Shown in pieces: positions 43,123 through 53,407 of a stretch of 64,000 bases of DNA. Made by a program: the position numbers and the translations under genes. The notes beneath the pieces are model-generated. The model saw only the letters and a program-made list of their open reading frames with translations, did not search any database and had not been told where the DNA came from. The stretch comes from Ignavibacteriales bacterium (GTDB lineage Bacteria; Bacteroidota; Ignavibacteria; UBA10030). The first letter of the stretch is position 1, and each line of letters opens with the position of its first letter. The stretch lies in assembly GCA_026390595.1 (NCBI GenBank), contig JAPLFQ010000020.1, forward strand, positions 124,001 through 188,000, in the 5' to 3' direction.

Positions 43123-43833
43123 ATGGAGCGCTCAACCGTCAGGCCTGTGAGCGAGCTTGCTGCACTGCAGCAGCAGATCATCGGATGCCATCTGTGCCCC
43201 CGCCTGGTGCGCTGGAGAGAGAAGGTTTCCCGCGAAAAGACGAGACGATTTGTTGATTGGGAATACTGGGGCAAACCAATTCCCAGTTTCGGCGACCCGA
43301 GAGCCCAGGTGCTCCTGATTGGACTTGCCCCTGCAGCCCATGGAGGAAACCGAACGGGCAGAATGTTCACCGGTGACAGAAGCGGTGACTGGCTTTTCCG
43401 TTCGCTCAGCAAAGCGGGTTTCGCGAACCAGCCCCTGTCTGAATCGCCTGAAGACGGACTGAAGCTTCGGAACTGCTACATCACAGCAGCCTGTCGGTGT
43501 GCGCCGCCGCAGAACAAACTGCTCCCCAAAGAAATCCGCAATTGCCGACCCTTTCTTCTGCAGGAGATGCACCTCCTGCGGAGAGTACGGATCATCGTCG
43601 GACTCGGCAAAGTCCGTTTCGATGCCGCGTTCTCTGCGCTTCGGGAACTCGGCTGGGCACACACCGGGAAGAAACCCGCATTTTCGCACGGAGCTGAATT
43701 CGCAGTCAATGACCGCTTGACACTGCTCGGCTCTTTCCATCCGAGCCAGCAGAACACGTTCACGGGCAGACTCACTGAGCCGATGCTCGATTCGATCTTC
43801 CAACGCGCACAAACGCTCCTGCATTCATCCTAA
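43123..43833 (+). CDS. Uracil-DNA glycosylase, family 5 (UDGb type)
   Basis: A 236-residue iron-sulfur DNA-repair glycosylase removing uracil (and other deaminated bases) from DNA. The family 5 motif GLAPAAHGGNRTGRMFTGD is clear. Motif B-like GSFHPSQQNTFTGRL near the C-terminus holds the DNA-intercalation loop. Cysteines in CHLCPRL and the CRCAPP and NCRPF regions can ligate the [4Fe-4S] cluster. It has the catalytic-loop Ala instead of the Asp used by family 1, as is usual for this class. Confidence 0.92.
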   Translation: MERSTVRPVSELAALQQQIIGCHLCPRLVRWREKVSREKTRRFVDWEYWGKPIPSFGDPRAQVLLIGLAPAAHGGNRTGRMFTGDRSGDWLFRSLSKAGFANQPLSESPEDGLKLRNCYITAACRCAPPQNKLLPKEIRNCRPFLLQEMHLLRRVRIIVGLGKVRFDAAFSALRELGWAHTGKKPAFSHGAEFAVNDRLTLLGSFHPSQQNTFTGRLTEPMLDSIFQRAQTLLHSS

Positions 43834-43847
43834 ACCCATGTGATACT

Positions 43848-46328
43848 ATGAAGCTGAAACCGGTTCCCCTGTTTCGAGATCACCGCCTGTTCATCCTGCT
43901 CGTTGTCGCATACATCATCATCGGGATGCTTCGGCTCAACGATCTTTCGCTGTACACAGACAGCACCCGCTACATCATCTGGGGGACTTCGTTCGCGCAA
44001 GGAAGTGGATTCGTCGATGACACGCAACCCGAACCGGAACGCTATGTCGTGAACGCCCCCTTCTTCTCTGTTCTGCTTTCACCGGTGCTTCTTGTTTTTC
44101 CGCATTCGCTTGTCGCCGGAAAAATATGGACCCTGCTGCTCGGCGCTCTCTTTCTTCTGGCGTTCTACGCGCTCCTGATGCGATGCTTCGGCAAGACAGT
44201 CGCTCTCCTGGGAATCGTACCGCTGGTTTTCAATCCTCTTTTGCTGCTCATGTCGACCGAAGTTCTTTCGGAGACCTCATTTCTCGGCGCTCTCACATTG
44301 TGTTTCCTGCTGCTCGAACGGCTTGAAACCAGTGACACAGCCTGGAGTCGTGATCTAATGGTTCTCCTTGTGATCACGTCGCTCCTCGTGCTTCTGAGAG
44401 AAGTAGCCGTCGCATTCGTCGGCGCCGTGGTTCTCTACTTTCTCGTGCGGAAGCAGTATAGGCGGGCGATTCTCGTCGCCCTTCTCGCTGTCGTCTGCGC
44501 CGGTGCGTGGATGTATCGAAACCTGGTCCTGGTGGGCGCGCCCATCGCCTCGCAGGCGACTAACGTCAACTTCGTGTTTGAGCATTTCCTCACTCCTCCG
44601 CAAGCATCGCTCGTTCAGGAATTCGGGCTTCGATTGACGACCAACCTGTCGGGGTACGCCATCCATCTCGCGGGCCTGATATTGTATCCTCTGCCGGACA
44701 TGCTGATCGTCGAGCCGACCGGGATGTTCCTCGCGTACTACAAAGCGATGAATGTGATCAAGTATGTTATCCCGATCATCTTTCTCCCCCTCCTGTTCAT
44801 TGGGATCTGGCGGGATATGAAGGACCGGAAAACAGGATTTGCGCGGTTCGCATTCGTCGCCGCGTATCTTCTGGTCATTCTTTTCTATCCGGTTCACGAT
44901 GTGCGGTTCCTGCTTCCGCTGCTGCCAATCCAGATTTTCTACGTTCTGACGTCGCTCCGATGGATGCAGATCCGGTGGCTGGCAGACAATGGACGAGCCG
45001 TACGCGCAGGGACAGCGTTTCTCATCGCAGCCGTGGTTCTGCCCAATCTTCTTTGTCTGATCGAAATCGAGAGAACCAATATCCGGTACACAAGCAACTC
45101 TCTTGCTTTCTACGACCACCTGCAGCAGGCCAGGCTTGGGAAGAACATGTTCACCAAGCCATGGAAGATACTCGGCGATACAATCAGGATGCGCACGCCT
45201 GAAGAATCGACAATCGCCGGATCACTGAAGGAGGCCTGCATCTTCATCGGCGACCGGAAGCTCCTCGAGCTCAACAATGCTGTGCCTGTCACAACCTTCG
45301 AGCTCTACCTCCGGACATACGCTGCTGATTTCATCATCGCGACGAGTTCCTGGGACAATGTTCTCTCGTACGAGTTCCAAATGGGAGAGTCAAAACGCTT
45401 CTGGTTTGAACCGGTCAGCGCGGTAGCCGGCATGAGATTGTTCAGAGTCCGTTCCACGCAGCTCACGCCAAGAGAAGAGTGGCTGTACACCAAACGGATG
45501 GAGATCGACACGGCGAGCGCCAACGGGCTTTTGCGGCTCGGCCGCCGGGAGCTTCTGCGCGGAAGGCACGACGCCGCGATCGCGCTGCTTCAAAAGGCTC
45601 AAACGATGGCACCGGCCCAGGTTCTAATCCCGTATCAGCTTCTCGCGGCCTATGCGATGAGCGGCAAGCTGGAGGAGGCTTCCCGTCAGCTGCAAGTCTT
45701 GTATGGATATGCCCAATCGACCACATATCTGCCGGTCGCGTCGAAACTCCTCGATGTTGCATACTCTCAACAGCAGGCCGCTTCATCCGACAACGCGGTT
45801 GAACGCTCCACGATGATGGTCAACGGAGCTCGATTCTACTGGAGCCTGGGATACTATGGTCACGCATACGGCATGATACGAAATTGCCTGGCGAGCGACT
45901 CCACGTATTTCCTCGGACTCCTCTGGGGATGGGATTTTGCGATGCAGCGGGGCGATACGGCGCAAGCCCGCTTCTATCTTCGCCAGCTCAGGACCAATGA
46001 CAGGACCAATGCAGTGGTGCAGCAATTCACGTTGATCGAACAGACAGAGGACACGCTTCGTCTTAGTTCAAATCCTCTGCGGCGAAGCGCCTTGTATTTG
46101 TCGATCGCCCGTTCGTATAAGATCGTTGATCTCCCGGATGAAGCCATCGACGACGCACAACGCGCACTGCGCGAAGATCCCCGGAACATGGAAGCCTGGC
46201 TCTTCCAGGCGCAGCTCTTTGAAGAGAAGAAGATGCCATTTGCTGCCCGCGCAGCATTCAAGGAGGTCTTGAGGTTGGATCCGGGGCATGCCACCGCGAA
46301 GGCGAAGCTCTCCCCCCAGAAACAATAG
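43848..46328 (+). CDS. Polytopic membrane protein with C-terminal TPR-like domain (glycosyltransferase-39-like)
   Basis: An 826-residue protein. The first 420 residues contain about ten hydrophobic helices with an early loop carrying DSTRYIIWG. This layout is like PMT/ArnT-family glycosyltransferases, but the canonical DE motif is not obvious. The last 300 residues are soluble and helical with TPR-like repeats (ANGLLRLGRRELLRGRHDAA, LYLSIARSYKIVDLPDEAID, AWLFQAQLFEEKKMPFAARA). It could be a lipid-linked sugar transferase with a protein-interaction tail. Function uncertain. Confidence 0.7.
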   Translation: MKLKPVPLFRDHRLFILLVVAYIIIGMLRLNDLSLYTDSTRYIIWGTSFAQGSGFVDDTQPEPERYVVNAPFFSVLLSPVLLVFPHSLVAGKIWTLLLGALFLLAFYALLMRCFGKTVALLGIVPLVFNPLLLLMSTEVLSETSFLGALTLCFLLLERLETSDTAWSRDLMVLLVITSLLVLLREVAVAFVGAVVLYFLVRKQYRRAILVALLAVVCAGAWMYRNLVLVGAPIASQATNVNFVFEHFLTPPQASLVQEFGLRLTTNLSGYAIHLAGLILYPLPDMLIVEPTGMFLAYYKAMNVIKYVIPIIFLPLLFIGIWRDMKDRKTGFARFAFVAAYLLVILFYPVHDVRFLLPLLPIQIFYVLTSLRWMQIRWLADNGRAVRAGTAFLIAAVVLPNLLCLIEIERTNIRYTSNSLAFYDHLQQARLGKNMFTKPWKILGDTIRMRTPEESTIAGSLKEACIFIGDRKLLELNNAVPVTTFELYLRTYAADFIIATSSWDNVLSYEFQMGESKRFWFEPVSAVAGMRLFRVRSTQLTPREEWLYTKRMEIDTASANGLLRLGRRELLRGRHDAAIALLQKAQTMAPAQVLIPYQLLAAYAMSGKLEEASRQLQVLYGYAQSTTYLPVASKLLDVAYSQQQAASSDNAVERSTMMVNGARFYWSLGYYGHAYGMIRNCLASDSTYFLGLLWGWDFAMQRGDTAQARFYLRQLRTNDRTNAVVQQFTLIEQTEDTLRLSSNPLRRSALYLSIARSYKIVDLPDEAIDDAQRALREDPRNMEAWLFQAQLFEEKKMPFAARAAFKEVLRLDPGHATAKAKLSPQKQ

Positions 46329-46707
46329 GAAACGAACTCAGACACGCCTTCCGCCAAAAAGACGGCGGACAGAGCCATCCCCTCTCCCGCGCACGCGATT
46401 AAATAAACAAAAGGGACTGCTCAAACTGTGAGAATCCTATCAAGAACGAAACGTCTCCTCTCGTGCGTGGGCATGCGTGACGTGAGAGGGGAGCAGTGGG
46501 GTGGGTGCTTTTGACGAGAGTAGAACCTATCTCGAAAACACCCGGACAAGAAGAGAATTTCAGGCAAAGGCGCAAAGCCACAAGATTTTGGTTGAAAATC
46601 TTGGCTTTGCCTTATTCGCGACTTTGCGTGAGAATTGTTGATGTCTTCTAGTAAAACGAACAAGTACACGATAGTGTTCCATACCAACGCACCACGAGAT
46701 ACCAACT
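46329..46707. other. Intergenic region with repeat-like hairpin
   Basis: A 379-base gap between two plus-strand genes. It holds a weak TCCGCC/GGCGGA inverted repeat just after the membrane-protein gene (46350-46369), too short and without a T-run for a confident terminator. A longer imperfect palindrome lies at 46563-46640. The epimerase start follows at a GTG. Confidence 0.45.
46563..46640. repeat. Imperfect palindromic element (GGCAAAGGCGCAAAG type)
   Basis: AAAGCC-AC-AAGATTTT (46573-46589) pairs with AAAATCTT-GGCTTT (46594-46608) around a GGTTG loop. Flanks are GGCAAAGGCGC on the left and CTTATTCGCGACTTTGCGTG on the right. The 'GCAAAGGCGCAAAG...CTTTGCGTG' wording is reminiscent of dispersed intergenic repeats seen in various bacterial genomes. 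Copy number cannot be judged from one window. Confidence 0.45.
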
Positions 46708-47691
46708 GTGAAAAACGTCCTCGTCACCGGCGGCACCGGTTTTCTCGGCTCCAATCTTGCCGCGGCGCTTCTTGAAGGAGGCTGCAACGTCCGGATCCTG
46801 CGCCGCGCGGGATCAGACACCGCGGCATTGGGTCCGCTCCCCGTGGAGCATTGCATCGGCGACGTGCGGGATGTCGATTCGCTGCGGCGGGCCGCGAAAG
46901 GGTGCGACACCGTGTTCCACACCGCGGCCCTCATTTCCTACTGGAGAAAAGAACGCCTCCTGATGTATGAAGTCAATATCCAGGGGACACGCAATGTCGC
47001 CCAGGTGTGCATCGAGAATGGGATCCAGAGGCTGGTCCATACGAGTTCGACCGCAGCGGTCGGTTTCCCTGAGGACGGGGCACTTGCAGATGAAACCATA
47101 TGCTTCAACTGGGAACCGTATGACGTCGGGTACAGGAATTCAAAACACCGGGCGGAGGGCGAAATCCAGCGGGCTGTCAGCCATGGACTCGACGCCGTCA
47201 TTGTGAACCCGACAGTCATCATCGGTCCAGGAGACATGCATTTTCACGGCGGCCAGCTCCTTCGTGACGTCTGGAGGAAGAGAATCTTCTATTACGTTCA
47301 GGGCGGAATGAGCGTCGCGTATGTGAGCGATGTGGTTCGCGGCCATCTTCTGGCAGCACGCCAGGGCCGCGCCGGAGAGCGTTACATCCTGAGCGGAGAG
47401 AACCTCAGTCACCGCGAGATCATCTCAACGACCGCCGATGTCGTCGGTGGAATTCAGCCTCTGTTCAGGTTGCCGCAGTCTCTGGTTTCGCTGGTCACAG
47501 CGGCGTCTGAGTCTGTTGCCGGAGTTCTGAACCGTCGCCCCTGGGTATCGAGAGAGCTGCTGGCGGGAAGCAATCTCAATTATCATTTCAGTTGCAGGAA
47601 GGCTCAGAAAGAGCTTGGCTACACGTTCACGCCATTTCGCGAAGCCGTTGAGAGAACATTCGAGTGGTACATAGATCGAGGATTGCTCTAA
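46708..47691 (+). CDS. NAD-dependent epimerase/dehydratase (extended SDR)
   Basis: A 327-residue extended short-chain dehydrogenase starting at GTG. The NAD motif is VTGGTGFLGSNLA; catalytic Ser in SSTAAVGF and Tyr-Lys in YRNSKHRAE (Y-x3-K). It resembles dihydroflavonol-4-reductase-like and hopanoid-associated (HpnA) SDRs. Substrate not determined. The ribosome site is weak. It converges with the Ig-repeat lipoprotein gene and is ended by the shared terminator. Confidence 0.87.
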   Translation: MKNVLVTGGTGFLGSNLAAALLEGGCNVRILRRAGSDTAALGPLPVEHCIGDVRDVDSLRRAAKGCDTVFHTAALISYWRKERLLMYEVNIQGTRNVAQVCIENGIQRLVHTSSTAAVGFPEDGALADETICFNWEPYDVGYRNSKHRAEGEIQRAVSHGLDAVIVNPTVIIGPGDMHFHGGQLLRDVWRKRIFYYVQGGMSVAYVSDVVRGHLLAARQGRAGERYILSGENLSHREIISTTADVVGGIQPLFRLPQSLVSLVTAASESVAGVLNRRPWVSRELLAGSNLNYHFSCRKAQKELGYTFTPFREAVERTFEWYIDRGLL

Positions 47692-47861
47692 GAGGGCAGG
47701 ATGGTGACGCGGAGCCTTCCCCGACGCAGTTGAGCTTATGATCTTTCTCAATGGTCTATGGTGTACGACTGATTGACAATTGTCAATTGGCTGTTGACCA
47801 TCTTGCCCCGTTCACGGGGTCACAATTCATACCGCCGCTCTCCGGACCACCCACAAATAGA

Positions 47862-47897
47862 AACTCCGTCTCCTCCTTTACAGGAGAAGACGGAGTT
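47862..47897. terminator. Bidirectional terminator between convergent genes
   Basis: AACTCCGTCT (47862-47871) pairs with AGACGGAGTT (47888-47897). After a single C/A mismatch, CTCCT pairs with AGGAG around the loop TTAC. The minus-strand side continues into a T-rich tract. It ends the pilus operon after the Ig-repeat gene and may end the epimerase transcript too. Confidence 0.85.
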
Positions 47898-47918
47898 GAT
47901 TTAACTTACAGTCTCTCT

Positions 47919-50900
47919 CTACGGGACAATCACAGCCGGGAATGATACGATGCGCGAATCGAGATTCGCTGATTGAATCTCTATTTGGATGATCATGGAC
48001 TGACCAATCGTCGCACCTCCATTCGTCGAGAGATCGCCCACAAAGAAGGTGAAGTCAGTTATCCGCGCACCGGGGAATCTTGCGTACGAAGCATTCGGCA
48101 TGACGAATCCCCGCGTGCTTGAGAGGTCACCTCCGACCTCGAATTTTATGCCTGGAACATCCGAGGTGAATAACACGGTGGCGGTGATAGTTGTGCCGTC
48201 AGGTAATGGATTCCCATTGGCGTCTTTGAAGGTCATAGAGATCGGAGCCGACACCAATCCACGCGGGACCTGTATGGTCGCAGCCGGCACGCCCGTGATG
48301 ACGATCGGCGCCCTGTTCTGAACCACCAAGACGCTGTCGATGATCCACTTTCCTCCTCTTCCCTGGGTCTGTGCATACACCCAATGATAACCCGGGCGAC
48401 CAGAACCGGAACTCAGATCACAGAACGGTGGAGCAGCCGGCTTCGGATTGACAGCATACAACCACGATGTCGAGATGCCGGTATTGTTGGTGTACGACGC
48501 CGATGGACCAGTCGTTCCTGTCTGCATCACGCCGGCCTGCGTATTGTAGTACACTGCCGTATTCACCTGGACTGGGTTGCTGAATGTGTCAGCAACGACC
48601 GTAGTGAATTGAACCTGGTTAAAGAACGGGAATTGTATCACCGGGTCAAATCCAGGGAAGACCCAGTGTCCAGGTGTAATCGTAAAGTGCGCCTGGTCCG
48701 CAAACCCCGCGTGGACGCTCACCCTGACGGGCTGCGATGCAACCTGACCTCCACCTGGGAGCTGAAGCTTCGCAACGACCTGCACGACACCCGCCTGCGT
48801 GCCGCTCACGATTGCCGTCCGGAGTTTTCCTGAATCGTCGGTGCTGTCCGCAGATGGGATGATCTGGGGAGGCAAACCTCCTCCCACATTGTTGTTCGGG
48901 TAAAACTGGAGACTAAACGTCGCAAACACGCGCCGCGTCCTGTCGATTGGAATACCAAGCGAATCGCGCACTTCATACGTTATGACAGAGTTCTCCGTGT
49001 TGCCGACACCGGCAACATAGATGTCAGTATTCGAGATACCGAGGAATGCAATCTGCGATGGCTGCCGGGCCGTTGGGGGTACAGTATTCGCCACCTGCGG
49101 CGGCTGGAGGTTGCCATAGAACTTCTTTACAAATGACCCCGCCTCACCATTCACAGTGACCGTGAACACCACCTCACCACTTATGCCGCCATTCGGGTTA
49201 AGGTCAGTCACACGGAATCGATAATGTGTGAAGTTTGCTTTGTCCTTCGTGTCAGGCGTGAACAGATTTACATCGCCGACGAGACCGATGCTCGCCGCTG
49301 CCTGGCCCGAAACATTGACCGTAATATTGTGTCCAGACGAAACAGGATTGCCATTGGCATCAGCCACGGTGAAATCGACATCATAGGATGAAGCATCAAA
49401 AATCTTGAGAGTATCATTCGGAACATTCTGCAGCGTGACGATCGGAGCGCCGGAGAAAAGGAACTGAATCGGGACACTGATTGCTGCACCGGCTTCCCCG
49501 ACAGTCTGAAGTGTTATCGTGCCATATCCTGGTCCACCTGCAGTAGGATCGTTCGGGAATGGCTTGCCTCCCTGCAGCGTCACCGTGGCCAGTCCATTGG
49601 CATCCGTCTGCGCGAACGGCTGAATCAACCCGCCGTTCGAGCTGAACGAGACAGCTGTGCCGGCCTGGACGGGATTGCCAAACTTGTCGCCAACCTGAAC
49701 GGACATTGTCCCGATTGGGCCGGTTTTTGCGATACCCGGCATATTGACGCGCGACAGAAACGCCGTGAGCTTCGTGGGATCCGGGAATCCGCCGGAAATC
49801 GTTATCCGACCCGAAGCGACAGTGATCGTTTGGCCGGATACAGTTGCCGTGGCGACGATTTGGACCACACCCGACCGGACGCCTGAATTGAATGTCGTGG
49901 TCACCTCACCGCTGCCATCGGTGTACCCGCTGATCGGTGAGAGAAACTCGCCACCTCCAAGTCCATTTGTCGGAGAGATTGAGAAGTTCACCAAGAGCCG
50001 ACGTTTTGGATCAAGAAGATTCCCAACCGAGTCTCGCGCCACGAACGTGAGCGTCGTCGCTTCAATCGCCCCTGTTCCACGAACTGAGAGCTGATTTGTC
50101 ACATTGCTCTTGAGCGTGAGGCTGGACGCGAAGCCAGACGAGTAAGAGCCAATCGATTGCGTCAACCTTACTATGTTCCGCTGACCGACCGCGATTCCCC
50201 CGTTACCCACGGTTTCCACCCAGATGCTGGCGGTGTCGTTTTTCGGTGCTGGATTTCCGCCCTGCCAGACGGTAGATGCCCAACCGTTTTCATTTGTCAC
50301 GGCACGTGGGAAAATCAATCCTGCGCTGGTACCAAAATACAGAGCTGTACCAGGTTGGACAGGATTTCCATACCGATCGCCAACTTGAACTATGATTTGA
50401 GCGACATTAGCACCTGCTTTGGGCCAAGTCACAAGTGAGATCGTGTCCTGCGGCATCACCTGAACACTTCCTTCTGTCCCCGTCGCAATTGCCATCGTGA
50501 AGTGAGCTTGATCAGCAAGACCTTGGGAAATGGTGATCGTCACCGGTGACGATATCACTGTGTCTCCGCGGGTCGTGGCGACAATTTGAACTACTCCTGG
50601 CTTTATTCCAGCGTTCAACGTTGTTGAAACCTGGCCAGCTGCATCGGTTGAGTCTGCGACAGGTGACAAGTACTCGCCACCACCAGTCCCGCCGAGAGGC
50701 ATTATCTTGAATTTAACATAGGCTCGCTTCGAGGCATCGATAGCATTTCCCACTGAATCTTTTGCCACAAACGTGATTCTCACTGCCTCGGTAGAGCCGG
50801 TTCCTTTGACTGATATCGGACCGAGCGTCCCAGGGAGTGATCCACCGACAAGCGTAAGACTCGCTGCATACCGCGCTTTGCCTCCACCGACAACCACAGG

Positions 50901-53363
50901 CGGCACGGTTGACGTATCTTGCAGGACGATCCCAGGGAATGTTGTGACGGCATTGCCGTTCGGGCTCGCCACTGTCACCTTGAATGTAACTGCACCGCTG
51001 GAACCCTTGAGCACCTTATCCTGAACCGTCGCTGTGAGAAGAGTCGATACGGGATCATCGAGATCCAGAAGCGTCTTCGCCACATCTCCGGACAGCGCTA
51101 AGTTGCCGGCACCTGGACCATCGACGGTAAGATTGACTGTCGTCCCTGCTACAAGTGGATTGCCGTTAACATCCTGTACCCGATATTGGAACGTCGCGAC
51201 TCCGCTGTCGGGAATGGAAATGAGTGCCGACGGAGGCACGATGCGGCTCTGACCAGAGAAGAGGAATGGAATCTTCTTGCGTATCGCGATGCCCCCTTCG
51301 CCCACTGTCTGTACAGTAATAAAGCCGTGTCCCACTCCGCCGAGTGTCGGTTCATTCGGAGCCGGATTGCCGCCATACACGACGGCGGATGCCTGGCCCG
51401 CAGCGTCGGTGGTTGTGTTGGCCTGGATAAGGCCGCCTGAAATGCTGAAGGCGAGCGCCGTTCCTGGCTGCACCGCATTTCCGAATTTGTCACCAACCTG
51501 AACACCGACTGTTCCAAGCGCTCCGGCTTTGATGAGACCCGGCATATTGACGCTCGAGAGAGTAGCAGTGAACCGGTTCGAGTCAGGGAGTCCACCGGCG
51601 ATCGTGACCCTGATCGGAGAGGTCGTGATTGTGCGTCCGGCGTACGTTGACCGAGCTATCACCTGAAGAACGCCAGCTCGTGAGCCAGCATTGAACGTCG
51701 TCGTCACCTGGCCGAAGGCGTCCGTCGAATCTGCCGCCGGGAACAGGAACTCTCCCCCTCCCACACCGCCGGTCGGCGACAGGGAGAAGGTTACGTATGC
51801 TCTCTTTCGAAGCTCGATGGGATTCCCCACCGAATCCTTGGCAGCGAACGTCAGTTTCGCGGTTTCATTGGCACCGGTGCCGCTGACTGAAAGTTGAGTG
51901 TTGTCGATCCCCGCGAGAGTCAGACTTGAGATGTACCCCGACTTCGACGGCGCGACAATCACACTGGTGTCACTGAGTACGAATCCAGGGAACGTGGCGG
52001 ACACATTACCGTTTTGGCTGACGACAGAGATTTTGAACGTGACGGCTCCGCCTGGTCCGCGCAATTTCTTGTCACGCACGGTCGCTTTGAAAAGCGTGCT
52101 GTTGGGATCGTTGGTATCTTCCAGAGTCTTCGTGACATCACCCGAAAGCTCCAGATCACCTGAACCAGGACCGTCCACCGTCAGCGTAACGCTTGTGCTG
52201 CCGGCGAGAGGGAATCCGTTCGGATCCTGCACACGATACTCAAAGGATGCAACACCGCTGTCCGGAACCACGACTGTAGAAGAGGGAGTCAAAATCCTCG
52301 TCGCTCCGGAGAACAACACAACAGTACTTTTCTGGATGACCTTGCCGCTGTCACCAATGGTCTTTGCCGTTACGATTGCCACCGAATTCGATGGACGTGG
52401 ATTGGCGGAAATCAGATCTACCTGAGCAATTCCATCGCGGTCGGTCACAGCGTTGGGCTGAATGACGCCGCCGGTCGTCGTGAAGGAGACCGCCGTCCCC
52501 TGCTGTACGGGGTTCCCTTCCTTGTCACCGACGATAACCTGTATCTGTGCCCGGAGATTATCGTATACGCCTCCGGCGATGTTGAGCGGCTTGCGACTGA
52601 TAGAGAAATGGCTGTCGTCGGGAAGGCCACCGGAGATGGTTATTTTTATCGGACTGGATTTGATGGTCAGTGGAGGCGTGCCCGGAACGGTTGCCGTCGC
52701 AAGAAGTTGCAGGACGCCTGCTTTCGTGCCGCTGGAGATACGCGTCGTCACTCGACCGGTCAATGGATCGGTTTCGGAAGTCACGGGGAACACATATTCC
52801 CCGCCGCCGGGGCCGCCAAGAATAGAGAAGTTCACGGTGAGTTTGTTAACACCCGCGATCGGGATACCCAGAGAATCTCTCACTTCGAACTGAAGGACAG
52901 CCGTCTCGTTGGAACCGGTACCGCGAATGGAGATATTGTCGGAACTTGATGCGACGAGGACTATGTTCGCCGCCTTGCCCGTCGACACCGCCCCCGAGGG
53001 GCTCGAGCTGTCGGCTTTGAGCCGCAACACGATCGTCGTGTCCACCCCGGGGTTCAGCGTTACAACAGAGGTGTCATTACCGTAACCGGAGCGGGAACCG
53101 ATGATCCGGGTTTTCGTCTGCGAGAGAAGTTGGTACACCAATCGGAATGTTCCGTCCGATCTTGATGTATCCCGGGCCAGGCCGCCAACGTCGTACACGA
53201 TTGCATTGGTGACCGGCGTAAGGTTGTCACTTCTCATTACCAAACCGCGGACCGACGTCGGGATGGATGTGACCTGTGTATCAGGCCCTGTCGGGTTTTG
53301 ACATGACACCAGAAGCGTCAACACCGCGATAATCCCCCACAACAAGATCGTACGGACGTTCAT
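47919..53363 (-). CDS. Giant Ig-like-repeat lipoprotein of the pilus operon
   Basis: A 1814-residue secreted lipoprotein: signal peptide with lipobox LLVSC (Cys21), then a carboxypeptidase-regulatory-like domain (about 35-115). About five tandem super-repeats follow, starting near residues 130, 480, 830, 1075 and 1420. Each begins with a Big_1/invasin-like domain (pattern S-x-G-T-G-x-x-E, RDSVGN, GGGE, TTTFNAG, AGVLQVIA). A second Ig-like domain (VQVGDKFGNPVQPGTA) comes next and usually a third (VPDSGVATFQYRVQDxNG). The third super-repeat lacks the last domain. The start at 53363 has GGGGAG six bases upstream and lies 44 bases after the secretin gene. Likely an adhesin or surface component assembled by the pilus machinery; inference. 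Confidence 0.85.
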   Translation of the reverse strand: MNVRTILLWGIIAVLTLLVSCQNPTGPDTQVTSIPTSVRGLVMRSDNLTPVTNAIVYDVGGLARDTSRSDGTFRLVYQLLSQTKTRIIGSRSGYGNDTSVVTLNPGVDTTIVLRLKADSSSPSGAVSTGKAANIVLVASSSDNISIRGTGSNETAVLQFEVRDSLGIPIAGVNKLTVNFSILGGPGGGEYVFPVTSETDPLTGRVTTRISSGTKAGVLQLLATATVPGTPPLTIKSSPIKITISGGLPDDSHFSISRKPLNIAGGVYDNLRAQIQVIVGDKEGNPVQQGTAVSFTTTGGVIQPNAVTDRDGIAQVDLISANPRPSNSVAIVTAKTIGDSGKVIQKSTVVLFSGATRILTPSSTVVVPDSGVASFEYRVQDPNGFPLAGSTSVTLTVDGPGSGDLELSGDVTKTLEDTNDPNSTLFKATVRDKKLRGPGGAVTFKISVVSQNGNVSATFPGFVLSDTSVIVAPSKSGYISSLTLAGIDNTQLSVSGTGANETAKLTFAAKDSVGNPIELRKRAYVTFSLSPTGGVGGGEFLFPAADSTDAFGQVTTTFNAGSRAGVLQVIARSTYAGRTITTSPIRVTIAGGLPDSNRFTATLSSVNMPGLIKAGALGTVGVQVGDKFGNAVQPGTALAFSISGGLIQANTTTDAAGQASAVVYGGNPAPNEPTLGGVGHGFITVQTVGEGGIAIRKKIPFLFSGQSRIVPPSALISIPDSGVATFQYRVQDVNGNPLVAGTTVNLTVDGPGAGNLALSGDVAKTLLDLDDPVSTLLTATVQDKVLKGSSGAVTFKVTVASPNGNAVTTFPGIVLQDTSTVPPVVVGGGKARYAASLTLVGGSLPGTLGPISVKGTGSTEAVRITFVAKDSVGNAIDASKRAYVKFKIMPLGGTGGGEYLSPVADSTDAAGQVSTTLNAGIKPGVVQIVATTRGDTVISSPVTITISQGLADQAHFTMAIATGTEGSVQVMPQDTISLVTWPKAGANVAQIIVQVGDRYGNPVQPGTALYFGTSAGLIFPRAVTNENGWASTVWQGGNPAPKNDTASIWVETVGNGGIAVGQRNIVRLTQSIGSYSSGFASSLTLKSNVTNQLSVRGTGAIEATTLTFVARDSVGNLLDPKRRLLVNFSISPTNGLGGGEFLSPISGYTDGSGEVTTTFNSGVRSGVVQIVATATVSGQTITVASGRITISGGFPDPTKLTAFLSRVNMPGIAKTGPIGTMSVQVGDKFGNPVQAGTAVSFSSNGGLIQPFAQTDANGLATVTLQGGKPFPNDPTAGGPGYGTITLQTVGEAGAAISVPIQFLFSGAPIVTLQNVPNDTLKIFDASSYDVDFTVADANGNPVSSGHNITVNVSGQAAASIGLVGDVNLFTPDTKDKANFTHYRFRVTDLNPNGGISGEVVFTVTVNGEAGSFVKKFYGNLQPPQVANTVPPTARQPSQIAFLGISNTDIYVAGVGNTENSVITYEVRDSLGIPIDRTRRVFATFSLQFYPNNNVGGGLPPQIIPSADSTDDSGKLRTAIVSGTQAGVVQVVAKLQLPGGGQVASQPVRVSVHAGFADQAHFTITPGHWVFPGFDPVIQFPFFNQVQFTTVVADTFSNPVQVNTAVYYNTQAGVMQTGTTGPSASYTNNTGISTSWLYAVNPKPAAPPFCDLSSGSGRPGYHWVYAQTQGRGGKWIIDSVLVVQNRAPIVITGVPAATIQVPRGLVSAPISMTFKDANGNPLPDGTTITATVLFTSDVPGIKFEVGGDLSSTRGFVMPNASYARFPGARITDFTFFVGDLSTNGGATIGQSMIIQIEIQSANLDSRIVSFPAVIVP

Positions 53364-53407
53364 GACGAACTCCCCAAGTACTTTAGTGTGCCGTTCAGAA
53401 TCGTTGG

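Noticed and set aside
46350-46369. TCCGCC/GGCGGA hairpin as terminator of the membrane-TPR gene
   Set aside because: Only six base pairs and no following T-run.
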